The position numbers and the translations under genes were made by a program. A stretch of 39,647 nucleotides of DNA from an uncultured Saprospiraceae bacterium (lineage in GTDB: Bacteria > Bacteroidota > Bacteroidia > Chitinophagales > Saprospiraceae), in the NCBI GenBank assembly GCA_937974625.1, contig CALJVJ010000093.1, forward strand, positions 1-39,647. The letters are read 5' to 3'. The notes under the pieces were generated by a model that did not search any database, was not told the DNA's origin, and was given only the letters and a program-made list of their open reading frames with translations. Shown here one piece after another: positions 8,585-17,300 of the stretch (position 1 is the first letter of the stretch; every line of letters begins with the position of its first letter).

Positions 8585-9778
8585 ATGAATTTAGCGAATA
8601 GAATAAAAGATTTAGCCAAGGCATATCACGAAGAAATTATCAATATTAGAAGGCATTTACATCAAAATCCTGAGTTGTCTTTTGAAGAGGTGGAAACAGG
8701 TAAGTTTATTGCCAAAAAATTAAAAGCTTACGGTATTCCTTTTGAACATGGGATTGCAGAGAATGGGGTAGTTGGGTTAATAAAAGGAAAGCATCCTAAT
8801 AAAAAGATAATAGCCTTAAGAGGTGATATCGATGCGCTACCTATTACCGAAGCGAATAATGTTCCTTATAAATCAAAAAAAGAAGGAGTGATGCATGCAT
8901 GTGGACATGATGTACATACTGCCTCTTTATTAGGGACGGCTAAAATATTAAACGAAATCAAAGACCAATTTGAAGGAACGATTAAATTGATTTTTCAACC
9001 GGGAGAGGAGAAATTACCGGGTGGGGCTTCTATAATGATAAAGGAAGGGGTCTTACAAAATCCTTCTCCGATTAGTATTTTTGGACAACACGTTCATCCA
9101 CCTTTAGAGGCTGGAACCATCGGTATTCGTCCGGGCATGTACATGGCATCTACGGATGAATTATACATGACTGTTACAGGCGCTGGTGGACATGGTGCTT
9201 TGCCCCAAAACTGTGTAGACCCAATAGTGCTTACTTCACACATCATTGTAGCTTTACAGCAAATCGTTAGCAGAAATGCCAATCCTACTGTTCCAACGGT
9301 ACTTACGTTTGGTAAAATTAATTCTACGGGTGGAGCAACGAATATCATTCCTTCTGAAGTAAAATTAGAAGGTACTTTCCGTACGATGGATGAAAAATGG
9401 CGAAAAGAAGCGCATAAAAAAATGATTAAAATGGCAGAAGCTATTGCTGAAGGAATGGGAGGGATGTGTGAATTTGAAGTACGAAAGGGGTATCCGTTTT
9501 TAATCAATAATGAAGAACTAACGCTCCGTGCTAAACGAAATGCCCAAGAATTTTTAGGAGCTAGTAAAGTTATTGACTTACCTATAAGAATGACCGCTGA
9601 AGATTTTGCCTATTTTTCACAAGAAATTCCTGCCTGTTTTTATCGTCTAGGAACTGGAAATAAAGCAAGAGGGATTACCTCCAATGTACATACTGATACT
9701 TTTGATGTGGATGAATCAGCTTTGGAATTGGGGATTGGATTGATGGCTTGGTTGGCTATAAAGGAGTTGGAATCTTAA
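8585..9778 (+). CDS. M20-family amidohydrolase (IAA-amino acid hydrolase / N-acyl amino acid hydrolase type)
   Basis: A 397-residue cytoplasmic zinc amidohydrolase of the M20D group (HipO, ArgE-like relatives, IAA-amino acid hydrolases). Motifs in order: RRHLHQNPELSFEE near the start (18-31), RGDIDALP with D81/D83, HACGHDVHTA, QPGEEKLPGGA, GQHVHP and a late NVHTDTFDVDE. The dimerisation domain lies between. Expected chemistry is deacylation of N-acylated amino acids. It is the second M20 enzyme in the window; the first (4262-5734) is exported and AbgB-like, so they likely act on different compartments. Only 3 nt separate it from the DUF3089 hydrolase, suggesting a two-gene operon of amide/ester hydrolases. 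Confidence 0.92.
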   Translation: MNLANRIKDLAKAYHEEIINIRRHLHQNPELSFEEVETGKFIAKKLKAYGIPFEHGIAENGVVGLIKGKHPNKKIIALRGDIDALPITEANNVPYKSKKEGVMHACGHDVHTASLLGTAKILNEIKDQFEGTIKLIFQPGEEKLPGGASIMIKEGVLQNPSPISIFGQHVHPPLEAGTIGIRPGMYMASTDELYMTVTGAGGHGALPQNCVDPIVLTSHIIVALQQIVSRNANPTVPTVLTFGKINSTGGATNIIPSEVKLEGTFRTMDEKWRKEAHKKMIKMAEAIAEGMGGMCEFEVRKGYPFLINNEELTLRAKRNAQEFLGASKVIDLPIRMTAEDFAYFSQEIPACFYRLGTGNKARGITSNVHTDTFDVDESALELGIGLMAWLAIKELES

Positions 9779-9828
9779 ATATTAGCTGGTAACAAAGAAT
9801 TTATTCTGTTCCGTTCCTAGATACATCG

Positions 9829-10191
9829 CTACTTCTTTTTCTTTTTGATTTCTTTTAATAAATCATTTAATTCTTCACTTTCTATCCCTTCTTTGTCTAC
9901 AAAATAGGACAATAACTGCTTAGGCGAACCACCAAAATAATTATCGACCAAGCGATTAAAAGAGGATTGTCGGTAATCTTCCTTTTTAATCTTTGGAAAA
10001 TATCGATGGTTTCGACCAAAAGATTCATGGTCAATAAAACCTTCTACTTCTAATTTTTTTACAATAGAAGCAGTGGTAGTAATAGGTGGACGTGGCTCAT
10101 TTAGTGCTTCCCAAATGTCCTTCATAAAGGCATTTTCTAGTTGCCAAAGGATTTGCATTATCTGTTCTTCTTTTGTGGTTAATCTTTTCAT
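9829..10191 (-). CDS. BlaI/MecI/CopY-family transcriptional repressor
   Basis: A 120-residue winged-helix repressor of the penicillinase-repressor family. The N-terminal wing-helix (about 1-72) begins RLTTKEEQIMQILWQLENAF and contains TTTASIVKKLEVEGFIDHE, the recognition helix and wing. The C-terminal part (about 73-120) is the dimerisation region and ends in a Lys-rich tail. In the classical system a BlaR1/MecR1 M56 metalloprotease is encoded next to the repressor; no such gene is present here, so the inducer route is unknown. Its own upstream region holds a double dyad (10206-10239) overlapping the predicted promoter, which suggests autorepression, and possibly control of the divergent PPK2 gene. 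Confidence 0.9.
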   Translation of the reverse strand: MKRLTTKEEQIMQILWQLENAFMKDIWEALNEPRPPITTTASIVKKLEVEGFIDHESFGRNHRYFPKIKKEDYRQSSFNRLVDNYFGGSPKQLLSYFVDKEGIESEELNDLLKEIKKKKK

Positions 10192-10195
10192 AAAA

Positions 10196-10203
10196 CAAAG
10201 GTA
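10196..10203 (-). promoter_or_regulatory. -7 box of the BlaI-like gene
   Basis: On the minus strand TACCTTTG, a full match to TAnnTTTG, ends four bases before the ATG at 10191. A weak TTA lies 20 nt further upstream inside the double dyad. If functional the transcript would be nearly leaderless. Confidence 0.5.
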
Positions 10204-10205
10204 GT

Positions 10206-10239
10206 AACGATTTTTTCGTTTAATAACGAAAAAATCGTT
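10206..10239. promoter_or_regulatory. Double-dyad operator, probably for the BlaI-like repressor
   Basis: Two 15-bp arms (10206-10220 and 10225-10239) are perfect reverse complements around TAAT. Each arm is itself a dyad of form ACGA-N5-TCGT (10207-10219 and 10226-10238), with centres 19 bp apart, close to two helical turns. This is what two side-by-side repressor dimers would need. It fills the spacer and -33 region of the predicted promoter of the BlaI-like gene. The assignment to BlaI is inference from position. Confidence 0.7.
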
Positions 10240-10283
10240 TTTTACCCAAATTCTCCCCTTTATGCAGGTTTTTTACATATATA

Positions 10284-10314
10284 TTGGAGAACTTCTACAT
10301 TTTATTTAAGTTTG
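10284..10314 (+). promoter_or_regulatory. Canonical Bacteroidota promoter for the PPK2 gene
   Basis: TTG at 10284-10286 and TAAGTTTG at 10307-10314 with a 20-nt spacer match the Bacteroidota housekeeping consensus (TTG / TAnnTTTG) very well. The leader to the ATG at 10378 is about 57 nt. The double-dyad operator ends 44 nt upstream of the -33 element, so it could also influence this promoter. Confidence 0.7.
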
Positions 10315-10377
10315 GCATCTTGTTGAGTAGCGGCGGATTCATTCGTCGATGCCTTTAAAAATGAATTAACAGTAGAT

Positions 10378-11121
10378 ATGATAAAAATAGCTGACTTTCC
10401 AACCAAGCCGCCTAATAATACCGACAAATCTGACTTTAAAAAACCTATGAAAAAGGTTTTAGAAAAGTTAGCTGATTTACAATATTTGATGCAAGCCGAA
10501 GGGAAGCATAGCTTATTGATAATTTTGCAAGGAATGGATGCTAGTGGAAAAGATGGCATTACCAAAAAAGTCATTGGTGCTTGCACACCGGGAGGCGTCA
10601 ACGTTTATTCTTTCAAAAAACCGACGGATGAAGAGTTTGCGCATGACTTTTTGTGGCGAGTACATAAATTAGTGCCAAAGAAGGGTATGATTGCTGTTTT
10701 TAATCGTTCTCACTACGAAGATGTTTTGATTCAAAGAGTTCATGGATGGATAAGTGAAGAACATGCTGAAAAGAGGATTGCAGCCATCAATGCTTTTGAA
10801 GATTTATTAGCTTTTGATAATAATACAATCGTGCTTAAGTTCTTTTTAAATATTTCAAAAGAACAGCAAGTTATTGAATTGCAGCAAAGACTTGATGAAC
10901 GAGAAAAACAATGGAAACATAATGATGGGGACTGGAAAGAAAGAGAGCATTGGGATAAATATATGCGTTGTTATGAGGAAGTTTTAAATAATTCAACAAC
11001 TCCTTGGCATGTTATTCCAATGGATGAACGATGGTATGGCCAATACCAAATTGCGGAGACTATCGTGGAGACTTTAGAAGGATTGAAAATGGAATTTCCA
11101 GAAATAGAAACAAATAAGTAA
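10378..11121 (+). CDS. Polyphosphate kinase 2 family (polyphosphate:nucleotide phosphotransferase)
   Basis: A 247-residue cytoplasmic P-loop kinase of the PPK2 family, which moves phosphate between polyphosphate and nucleotides. The Walker A motif GMDASGKDG (52-60) is followed by the family stretch CTPGGVNVYSFKKPT, a Walker B-like region at about 104-110, and the lid motif NRSHYEDVLIQRVHGW. The conserved REHWDKYM follows later. Length is that of a single-domain class of PPK2, not the fused two-domain form. I cannot assign class I, II or III (ADP- versus AMP- versus both) safely. It is divergent from the BlaI-like gene and has its own strong promoter. No ppk1 or ppx is visible in the window. 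Confidence 0.93.
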   Translation: MIKIADFPTKPPNNTDKSDFKKPMKKVLEKLADLQYLMQAEGKHSLLIILQGMDASGKDGITKKVIGACTPGGVNVYSFKKPTDEEFAHDFLWRVHKLVPKKGMIAVFNRSHYEDVLIQRVHGWISEEHAEKRIAAINAFEDLLAFDNNTIVLKFFLNISKEQQVIELQQRLDEREKQWKHNDGDWKEREHWDKYMRCYEEVLNNSTTPWHVIPMDERWYGQYQIAETIVETLEGLKMEFPEIETNK

Positions 11122-11208
11122 GTTCAAGATTCCAACATCAAATACAAATTTACGGTAACTGAACAATTGGAACTGGATTTTATATTTTAATTAAAACAAT
11201 AACGAAAA

Positions 11209-11625
11209 ATGAATTTATTTAACCCTTTAGGTTTTGCTAGAAATGGCATTTTAACCGACCTCTCCCTACTCTTATTAAGAATCACTTTTGGTGGTTTGAT
11301 GCTTATCAATCATGGAATGGGTAAATTTTCTAAATTGATGGCAGGTGGAGAAATAAAATTTGCAAGCGTCATGGGAATGGGACCAGAAATGTCTCTCAGC
11401 TTGGCAGTATTTGCAGAAGTAGTATGTGCTGGAATGGTTGTTTTTGGACTATTGACAAGAATGGCAGTTATTCCACTAATTATTACCATGCTCGTAGCAG
11501 CATTTGTCATTCATGGTGATGACCCTTTTAAAAAAATGGAAATGGCACTGCTTTATTTAATACCTTATATCGTCATTTTTTGGCAGGGTGCAGGCAAGTT
11601 TTCTATTGATGAATATATTAGTTAA
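11209..11625 (+). CDS. DoxX-family membrane protein
   Basis: A 138-residue protein with four predicted membrane helices. The start DLSLLLLRITFGGLMLINHGMGKF is the typical DoxX opening, with the conserved Arg and the 'HGxxK' turn; GLLTRMAVIPLIITMLVA and the Phe/Gly-rich end also fit. DoxX proteins are small inner-membrane proteins, some linked to thiol or sulphur redox chemistry; the role of this one is not known. It follows the PPK2 gene by 87 nt on the same strand and could be read through from it, though no terminator or clear promoter is visible between them. Confidence 0.85.
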   Translation: MNLFNPLGFARNGILTDLSLLLLRITFGGLMLINHGMGKFSKLMAGGEIKFASVMGMGPEMSLSLAVFAEVVCAGMVVFGLLTRMAVIPLIITMLVAAFVIHGDDPFKKMEMALLYLIPYIVIFWQGAGKFSIDEYIS

Positions 11626-11709
11626 ATCGAAGTAAATTATTAGGTAAGCGCATTCATTACTTTGAGTTTTGGAAGCGCTAGTCTTATTAAAATAAAGCAA
11701 CCAAAAACA

Positions 11710-12855
11710 ATGTCTTTTCCAAAACTTGGTATTTTAGGAGGCGGTCAATTAGGAAAAATGCTTTGTCAAGCAGCCAGTTGCTGGGAGCTACCGATTTACG
11801 CTTTGGATACTTCTATTGAATTTCCTGCAGGCCCTTATTGCAAAGGATTTCAAGAAGGTAGTTTTAAAAATTACGATGATGTCGTTGGTTTTGGCCGACA
11901 AATGGATATTTTGACCATTGAGATTGAGCACGTAAATACCGATGCCTTGAGATTTTTACAATCGGAAGGAAAAACGGTGCATCCTGACCCAAATGCTTTG
12001 GATATCATCAAGGACAAGGGATTGCAAAAACAGTTTTACGCTAAACATAAAATTCCTACTTCCCCTTTTCAATTATATGCTGATAAAAATGAGGTGCTAA
12101 ATGCCTTGAAAAAGGAGACATTGAGTATTCCTTTTGTGCAAAAATCTAGAACTGCTGGTTATGACGGGAAAGGAGTAGCTGTTATTCAAAAAACAGAAGA
12201 TTTAACGACTAAGCTGTTAGATGGTCCATGTATGATTGAAGATTTGGTGGATATGGATAAAGAAATTGCAGTGGTAGTCGCTCGAAATGAGAGTGGTGAA
12301 ATTAATACTTTCGACCCTGTGGAAATGGAGTTTAATCCTATTGCTAATTTAGTGGAATTTTTAATTTGTCCTTCTACAATTTCTGAAAAGCAAGCCAAAA
12401 CGTGTATAGACTTAGCCAAAGAAGTTATTACAGCCTATAATATTTGTGGCTTGTTGGCAGTAGAATTTTTTCTAGATAAACAAGGAAATATTTTAGTCAA
12501 TGAAGTCGCACCAAGACCGCATAATAGTGGCCACCATACCATTGACAGTGCCATTACCTCTCAATATGAGCAACACCTTCGAGGTGTTTTGAATATGCCC
12601 TTAGGAAGCACTAAAATGACCAGTCCTTCGGTTATGGTTAACCTTTTGGGGGCTGCTGGATATACTGGGGAAGCGCATTATGAAGGCCTTAAAGAATGCT
12701 TAGCTATCGAAGGGGTAAAGATTCATCTTTACGGTAAGGTAATCACTAAACCTTATAGGAAAATGGGACATGCCACTATTATTGCAGATACTATCGAAAT
12801 TGCCAAAGAAAAAGCTAGAAAAGTACAAGAAACTTTAATTATAAAAACTAAATAG
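11710..12855 (+). CDS. purK: 5-(carboxyamino)imidazole ribonucleotide synthase
   Basis: PurK is an ATP-grasp enzyme that carboxylates aminoimidazole ribonucleotide to N5-CAIR in purine synthesis. The frame extends to a TTG at 11662, but the ATG at 11710 gives 381 residues starting MSFPKLGILGGGQLGKML, which is the normal PurK N-terminus (Rossmann-like GGGQLG), so I chose it. ATP-grasp features follow: KSRTAGYDGKGV (ATP-binding loop), EDLVDMDKEIAVVVARN, and NEVAPRPHNSGHHTID with the metal-binding Glu/Asn and substrate-binding HNSGH. The C-terminal HLYGK and R-x-x-R-K-MGHATI segment is also characteristic. purE follows after a 128-nt gap filled by an imperfect hairpin, so the pair is probably one purine operon. 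Confidence 0.97.
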   Translation: MSFPKLGILGGGQLGKMLCQAASCWELPIYALDTSIEFPAGPYCKGFQEGSFKNYDDVVGFGRQMDILTIEIEHVNTDALRFLQSEGKTVHPDPNALDIIKDKGLQKQFYAKHKIPTSPFQLYADKNEVLNALKKETLSIPFVQKSRTAGYDGKGVAVIQKTEDLTTKLLDGPCMIEDLVDMDKEIAVVVARNESGEINTFDPVEMEFNPIANLVEFLICPSTISEKQAKTCIDLAKEVITAYNICGLLAVEFFLDKQGNILVNEVAPRPHNSGHHTIDSAITSQYEQHLRGVLNMPLGSTKMTSPSVMVNLLGAAGYTGEAHYEGLKECLAIEGVKIHLYGKVITKPYRKMGHATIIADTIEIAKEKARKVQETLIIKTK

Positions 12856-12870
12856 GTGGAATAACTAGAA

Positions 12871-12976
12871 GGCTATAAGGCGAAATAACTAAAGGGCAGA
12901 CAGGCTTGGTAATTACAAGAATTTCTGTTTTTAGCACTGTTGCCTTTTAACCTTTCAGCCTCTTCGCCTCTCAGCC
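12871..12976 (+). repeat. Imperfect long hairpin in the purK-purE gap
   Basis: Outer arms GGCT-ATA-AGGCGAA (12871-12884) and TTCGCCT-CTC-AGCC (12963-12976) pair as 7 bp plus 4 bp around a 3x3 internal loop. Inner arms near 12891-12903 and 12937-12947 pair as ACAG/CTGT, GGCA/TGCC and AAA/TTT with single G bulges. It fills most of the gap and ends 8 nt before the purE start. Similar purine-rich words (AAAGGCAGA, GCGAAAGGC) occur in other gaps of the window. Confidence 0.5.
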
Positions 12977-12983
12977 TACAATC

Positions 12984-13499
12984 ATGAGTCAAGCAAAAAT
13001 AGCCATTATTATGGGGTCTGATTCAGACCTGCCCATTATGCGACAAGCAGCTGATGTCTTAAAAGAACTAGAACTAGATTTTGATTTAACCATCATTTCG
13101 GCGCATCGTACACCTGAAAGGATGTTTGATTTTGCCAAGAAAGCACATAAAAAAGGGGTTAAAGTGATTATTGCAGGGGCAGGTGGTGCAGCGCATCTTC
13201 CTGGTATGGTGGCTTCTTTATCTCCATTACCAGTGATTGGTGTACCGATAAAATCTTCTAATTCGATTGATGGTTGGGATTCTGTATTATCTATTTTGCA
13301 AATGCCAAATGGCGTACCTGTAGCAACTGTTGCTTTAAATGCTGCTAAAAATGCTGGAATTCTTGCAGCTCAAATTTTAGGAACTGGGAATAAAACGATT
13401 CAAAATAGATTGGTAACTTATAAGCGAAATATGGCAGAAGGGGTGGCGGTAAAGTATGAGAAACTAGAGGCTTTTGGATATGAGAAGTATAAAAAATAA
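12984..13499 (+). CDS. purE: N5-carboxyaminoimidazole ribonucleotide mutase
   Basis: A 171-residue class I PurE, which converts N5-CAIR (the PurK product) to CAIR. Signature motifs are MGSDSDLP (10-17, phosphate and substrate binding) and SAHRTPERM with the catalytic His41, then AGAGGAAHLPGM and the GVPI-K loop. Length is right for the single-domain bacterial enzyme. The last codons run to within 10 nt of a convergent minus-strand kinase gene, with no clear terminator between the two. Confidence 0.97.
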   Translation: MSQAKIAIIMGSDSDLPIMRQAADVLKELELDFDLTIISAHRTPERMFDFAKKAHKKGVKVIIAGAGGAAHLPGMVASLSPLPVIGVPIKSSNSIDGWDSVLSILQMPNGVPVATVALNAAKNAGILAAQILGTGNKTIQNRLVTYKRNMAEGVAVKYEKLEAFGYEKYKK

Positions 13500-13509
13500 G
13501 ATTTTTATT

Positions 13510-14214
13510 TTACTCTTTTTGAGATAAATATTGCTGATAATATAATTCCACTCTTTGCAGAAATTGTGGGTCTTTTGGACCTTCATATTTATGATACACT
13601 GCATGCAGAAATTTTTGCCCGAACATTGGGAAAACAGTAAAGTCATAGGCGGGGTCGAATAAACATCTATCCCCAAAATCAATTATTCCTAATCTATCGT
13701 TTTCATTCCAAATCATATTATTAATATCAAGGTCCGCATGAATTGGTGCTATTTGCGGAAAAGGAGCAATAGGTTTATTATACTGGTTTTCTCTAAACCC
13801 AAATACCTTATATTTTGAAGAAGGAATAGCATGCAAAACTGATAAAAAACTTGCCAAGCTTGAAGTAATAGTATTTAGAGAAGTTTTTGATAAACTTTCA
13901 AAAGTAGTTTTTTGTACTTCAGCTCCTTTTATATAGGGATGTCTTGCAAAAGAAGAATCTTCCGCGATATAATCATATAAAGGTACGCTAAGATTTATTT
14001 TGCTACTTAAATATTGAAGCAGTTTGGCTTCTGATTTTAATTGTTTAAAATAATAAGCCGATTTGGGAAATCTATAAACCATTCCTTTTATAAGTAAAAT
14101 ATCATGGTCATAACCGTGTTTAATATGCGTGTAATGCTCGTAGTCAAAATCAATGAATGTGTTTTCAAGTTTTGCTAATAAAATTTTAGTATTTGTTGGT
14201 TCAATAAAAGGCAT
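13510..14214 (-). CDS. APH-fold phosphotransferase (aminoglycoside phosphotransferase family)
   Basis: A 234-residue kinase-like protein of the APH/choline-kinase superfamily. The catalytic HxDxxxxN motif is seen as HADLDINN (H159, D161, N166), and the metal-binding DFG as IIDFGD (D179). The N-lobe has a plausible nucleotide region, with KGMVYRFPK near residues 43-51. The protein is slightly shorter than typical APH enzymes (about 260-300). Members phosphorylate small hydroxyl compounds such as sugars, choline, antibiotics or homoserine; the substrate is not predictable here, and nothing points specifically to antibiotic resistance. The gene is convergent with purE (10-nt gap) and is separated from the giant gene upstream by the hairpin at 14279-14314. 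Confidence 0.8.
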   Translation of the reverse strand: MPFIEPTNTKILLAKLENTFIDFDYEHYTHIKHGYDHDILLIKGMVYRFPKSAYYFKQLKSEAKLLQYLSSKINLSVPLYDYIAEDSSFARHPYIKGAEVQKTTFESLSKTSLNTITSSLASFLSVLHAIPSSKYKVFGFRENQYNKPIAPFPQIAPIHADLDINNMIWNENDRLGIIDFGDRCLFDPAYDFTVFPMFGQKFLHAVYHKYEGPKDPQFLQRVELYYQQYLSQKE

Positions 14215-14278
14215 TTTTTCTTAGTTACAAATTATAAGTGCTTGGACATTTTCTATACTCAATCGTATTAAATTTAAC

Positions 14279-14315
14279 AAAAAACGGCCAATGTATGCAC
14301 ATTGACCGTTTTTTT
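14279..14315 (-). terminator. Intrinsic terminator of the giant SprB-repeat gene
   Basis: A 16-bp stem (14279-14294 with 14299-14314, one C/A mismatch, loop ATGC) is flanked by an A-run and a T-run, so a U-tract follows the hairpin on either strand. It lies 42 nt past the stop codon of the giant gene and insulates the kinase gene downstream. Confidence 0.88.
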
Positions 14316-14356
14316 ATGAATTTTATAAAGAAATTCTATGTTTAAATCAGTAGATT

Positions 14357-17300
14357 TTATCTATTCAAAACGATTCGTTTCACTTCAACGTTTGTCGCTC
14401 GTTTTAGCATAATTAAATACGAACCGTCTGCTTGATTTGCTAAATTGATTTGTAAATTATCAGCAGTTACATTTTTCCATTCTCGCACTAACTGACCAGC
14501 AAAATTATACAGCGTAATTTGCACTGCTTCTTTATTGGCATTTGCAAAGGTCAAGTCTACCAATCCTTTTGATGGATTTGGGAAAGCGTTTAATGCTGCT
14601 AAAGGAAGCAAAGATTTGTTGGTAAGATTTAATGCAACTTTACCAATACTTAATTCATCTGTATAAGATTCTGTCGTTAAAAAACGATTAGCTAATTGTA
14701 ATTTATTGGATAAATCACTAGTAGTTTTTGCGCGAAACCGTAAGTTGAATAGAGTAGTGGTCTCATTGCTCATTACTACATCAGGAGCCACCCAAATCAT
14801 TTGAAGTTTGCCTTGCTTTAAGTATTTAACTCCAATGTTATTTTGGTCTAAACCAGCTAATTCACCAGATTTAACGGCTAACAATTCCAAACTATTTCTA
14901 TCGAAATCTAATTCTAATTGAAAACCAGCTAAAGTATTAAGGTCTTTAGCAGTTACTGGAACTTCTACTATTTCACCAGCAGAATAATTTTGATTGGTTA
15001 TTTCTAAATTTAAAGTTTGATTGGTTCTAGGTGTAACTACAAATCCTGCAGTTGGGACGTTATAAGAAACATCAGCAATTTTGATGGCTATAAAATCTTG
15101 ATTAGAAATATCTCCATTTAAATTAGTCACAGTAAGGGACTCTGGAAAAGTTTCATCCAATGGATTTGTAGGGTCAATAAATTCGTACGATGTAGGAATA
15201 AATCTATAAGCTGTATTTCCAGGGAAGTCAGAATTTAGACCTAAGATAGCTCTTTGAATCAAGACTAAATCAAATACAGTTATACCCCCATTATTATTAA
15301 TGTCCGCAGCAATAATTTTGTAGGGTGAATCTAATTGACGAGTTCCTAAAATATGTCTATTAATTAAGACAATATCGAAGGTAGATACCCCTTCTAATAG
15401 AGGTGTATTTAAAGATGGAGTAAGTTCGTAATCATTTCCAATAGCTAATTTTTCTACTAAATATCCTCCATTGATATTGCTTGTTGGTGTTTTGTCAAAA
15501 TTACTTACGCTTATTTGTACACCAGAGATGGCAGTACCAGTTTCTCTTGCGACGTTACCAGTAATTTGGGCAGTGGCTTGGGTACATATTTCTCCATTGA
15601 CTAGGTCAAAAGGAACTTCAGCAACCTCATTTCCTGCAATTCCGACTACTTGACCACTTACAGGGTTATCTACAATAGAAATCCCAACACAGGTGTCAAC
15701 TTCACTATTAATCATTACCATGAGGTTATAAATAACCGTGTTGCTAGCTACCGTTTGACCTGAGGCTGTTCCATCAAACCAAACATTTGTTAGGGTGTGG
15801 TCATCTACTTGGAAGAAATTTTCACTTGTTAACCCTTCTAAGTTTAATCCAGTAACTCCAACAAATCTTGCTATAGAAGTATCTTGAATTTGTATCGTCT
15901 TTTGATAGGAAACAATATTGACAAAATTTTCAACAGTCACTGGTATCATTACCGTATCGTTTGCGATTCCATTTAAGTCATTTATCACAAATTTTACTGG
16001 TCCCGTCACTCCAACTGTTAAGGTTTGGCAAGAAGTCTCCGTTCCACATTCATTCGTAATGGCCAAACAAATTTCATAAGCACCAACTTCTGAGTAAGTG
16101 ACTGAAGGATTTATATCGGAAGAGGTAGTTCCATCTCCAAAGGTCCAACTGTAAGTTGCCGAAGTATCATTGGTCGTACTACTTAGTGTGACCGTTTGGT
16201 CATCTATATTGGTTGTGAAATCTGCAGATAAGGTGCCTGTGAAAGTATTCTCTATGGTAATGTCATTATTGACACTGCAACCAATACTATCCGTAATACT
16301 TACCGTGTAAGTGCCTGCATTTAAGTTTAAATAAACTCCATTATTGGTGGTGTCAGTACCTATCACATAGGTATAAGGCGCCATGCCGCCAGAAGCAACT
16401 AAACTTAATTGACCATCCCCAGCTTCTGGGCAACTTTCTGATACAATTTTACTATCCTCATTATTTAAGGATATTTGACTATTGCTAGAAATAGTAGTAG
16501 CTACTGTAATAGTCGCATTCGTAGAGTCTGTTACAACTAATGAATAATTTCCATCAGACAAATTTTCAAGTAGGTTTCCCGATAGGGTTGTATCGCTCCA
16601 TGTTAAGGTGTATGGTGGGAATCCACCAAAAATTTCAACATTAATAGTCCCATTACTTTCTCCGGGACAATTATTATTTTGGGTAACTAAATTTGCAAAA
16701 AAGGAACTATCTGCTTCGATTAGAATACTATCCATGGTAGTACATCCAATGGAATCAGTAGCTGTAACGATATAATTGCCAGCAGGCAAATTGCTAATAT
16801 CACTTGTAGAAGCACCATTGCTCCATGTGTAACTAATTGGACCTACACCGCCAATAAAGGTTGAAGTGGCGGTTCCACCAATACCATTCGGAATAGCTTC
16901 GGTAGTTAGGGTGAATAAGTCAACGCTATCACAAGGTTCAACACAATTCTCTCCTCCCATTTTGCTGAAAGAAAGATTGTCAAAGTAGGCGTCATTATTA
17001 CTACCATTCTTTCTTCGAGAAATTAGATTAATAACCGCATATCGAGTACCTAATGGTGCCAAGGTAGTATCTCCAACCAAAAGCCAATCATCGGTGCTTA
17101 TCAACAAACCTGTATCAAATCGAGCTAAAGTTGAATCATTTTCATTTCTGTATTCAATTAGAATTTGTGCTTCATCTGCAGGGTCTTGGTCAAATGACCG
17201 TACATAACCTGTAAATACATAATTCACCATTCCTTGGTCAATTGCAATTGAATCGGTTCTCAAATTTATTATTTGAGAAATTTGTCCAGTTTCACTACTT

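Noticed and set aside
9094-9507. 137-residue ORF on the minus strand inside the second M20 gene
   Set aside because: Antisense shadow of a confident M20 enzyme, with no family resemblance.
10302-10601. 99-residue minus-strand ORF upstream of the BlaI-like gene
   Set aside because: It would be in the right place for a BlaR1 partner but overlaps the PPK2 gene start and promoter and shows no HExxH or M56 feature.
11662-11709. TTG start of purK adding 16 residues
   Set aside because: The extension has no family match, and the ATG at 11710 gives the standard PurK N-terminus.
13510-14214. Aminoglycoside-resistance gene
   Set aside because: The APH fold covers many small-molecule kinases, and nothing in sequence or context points to antibiotics.
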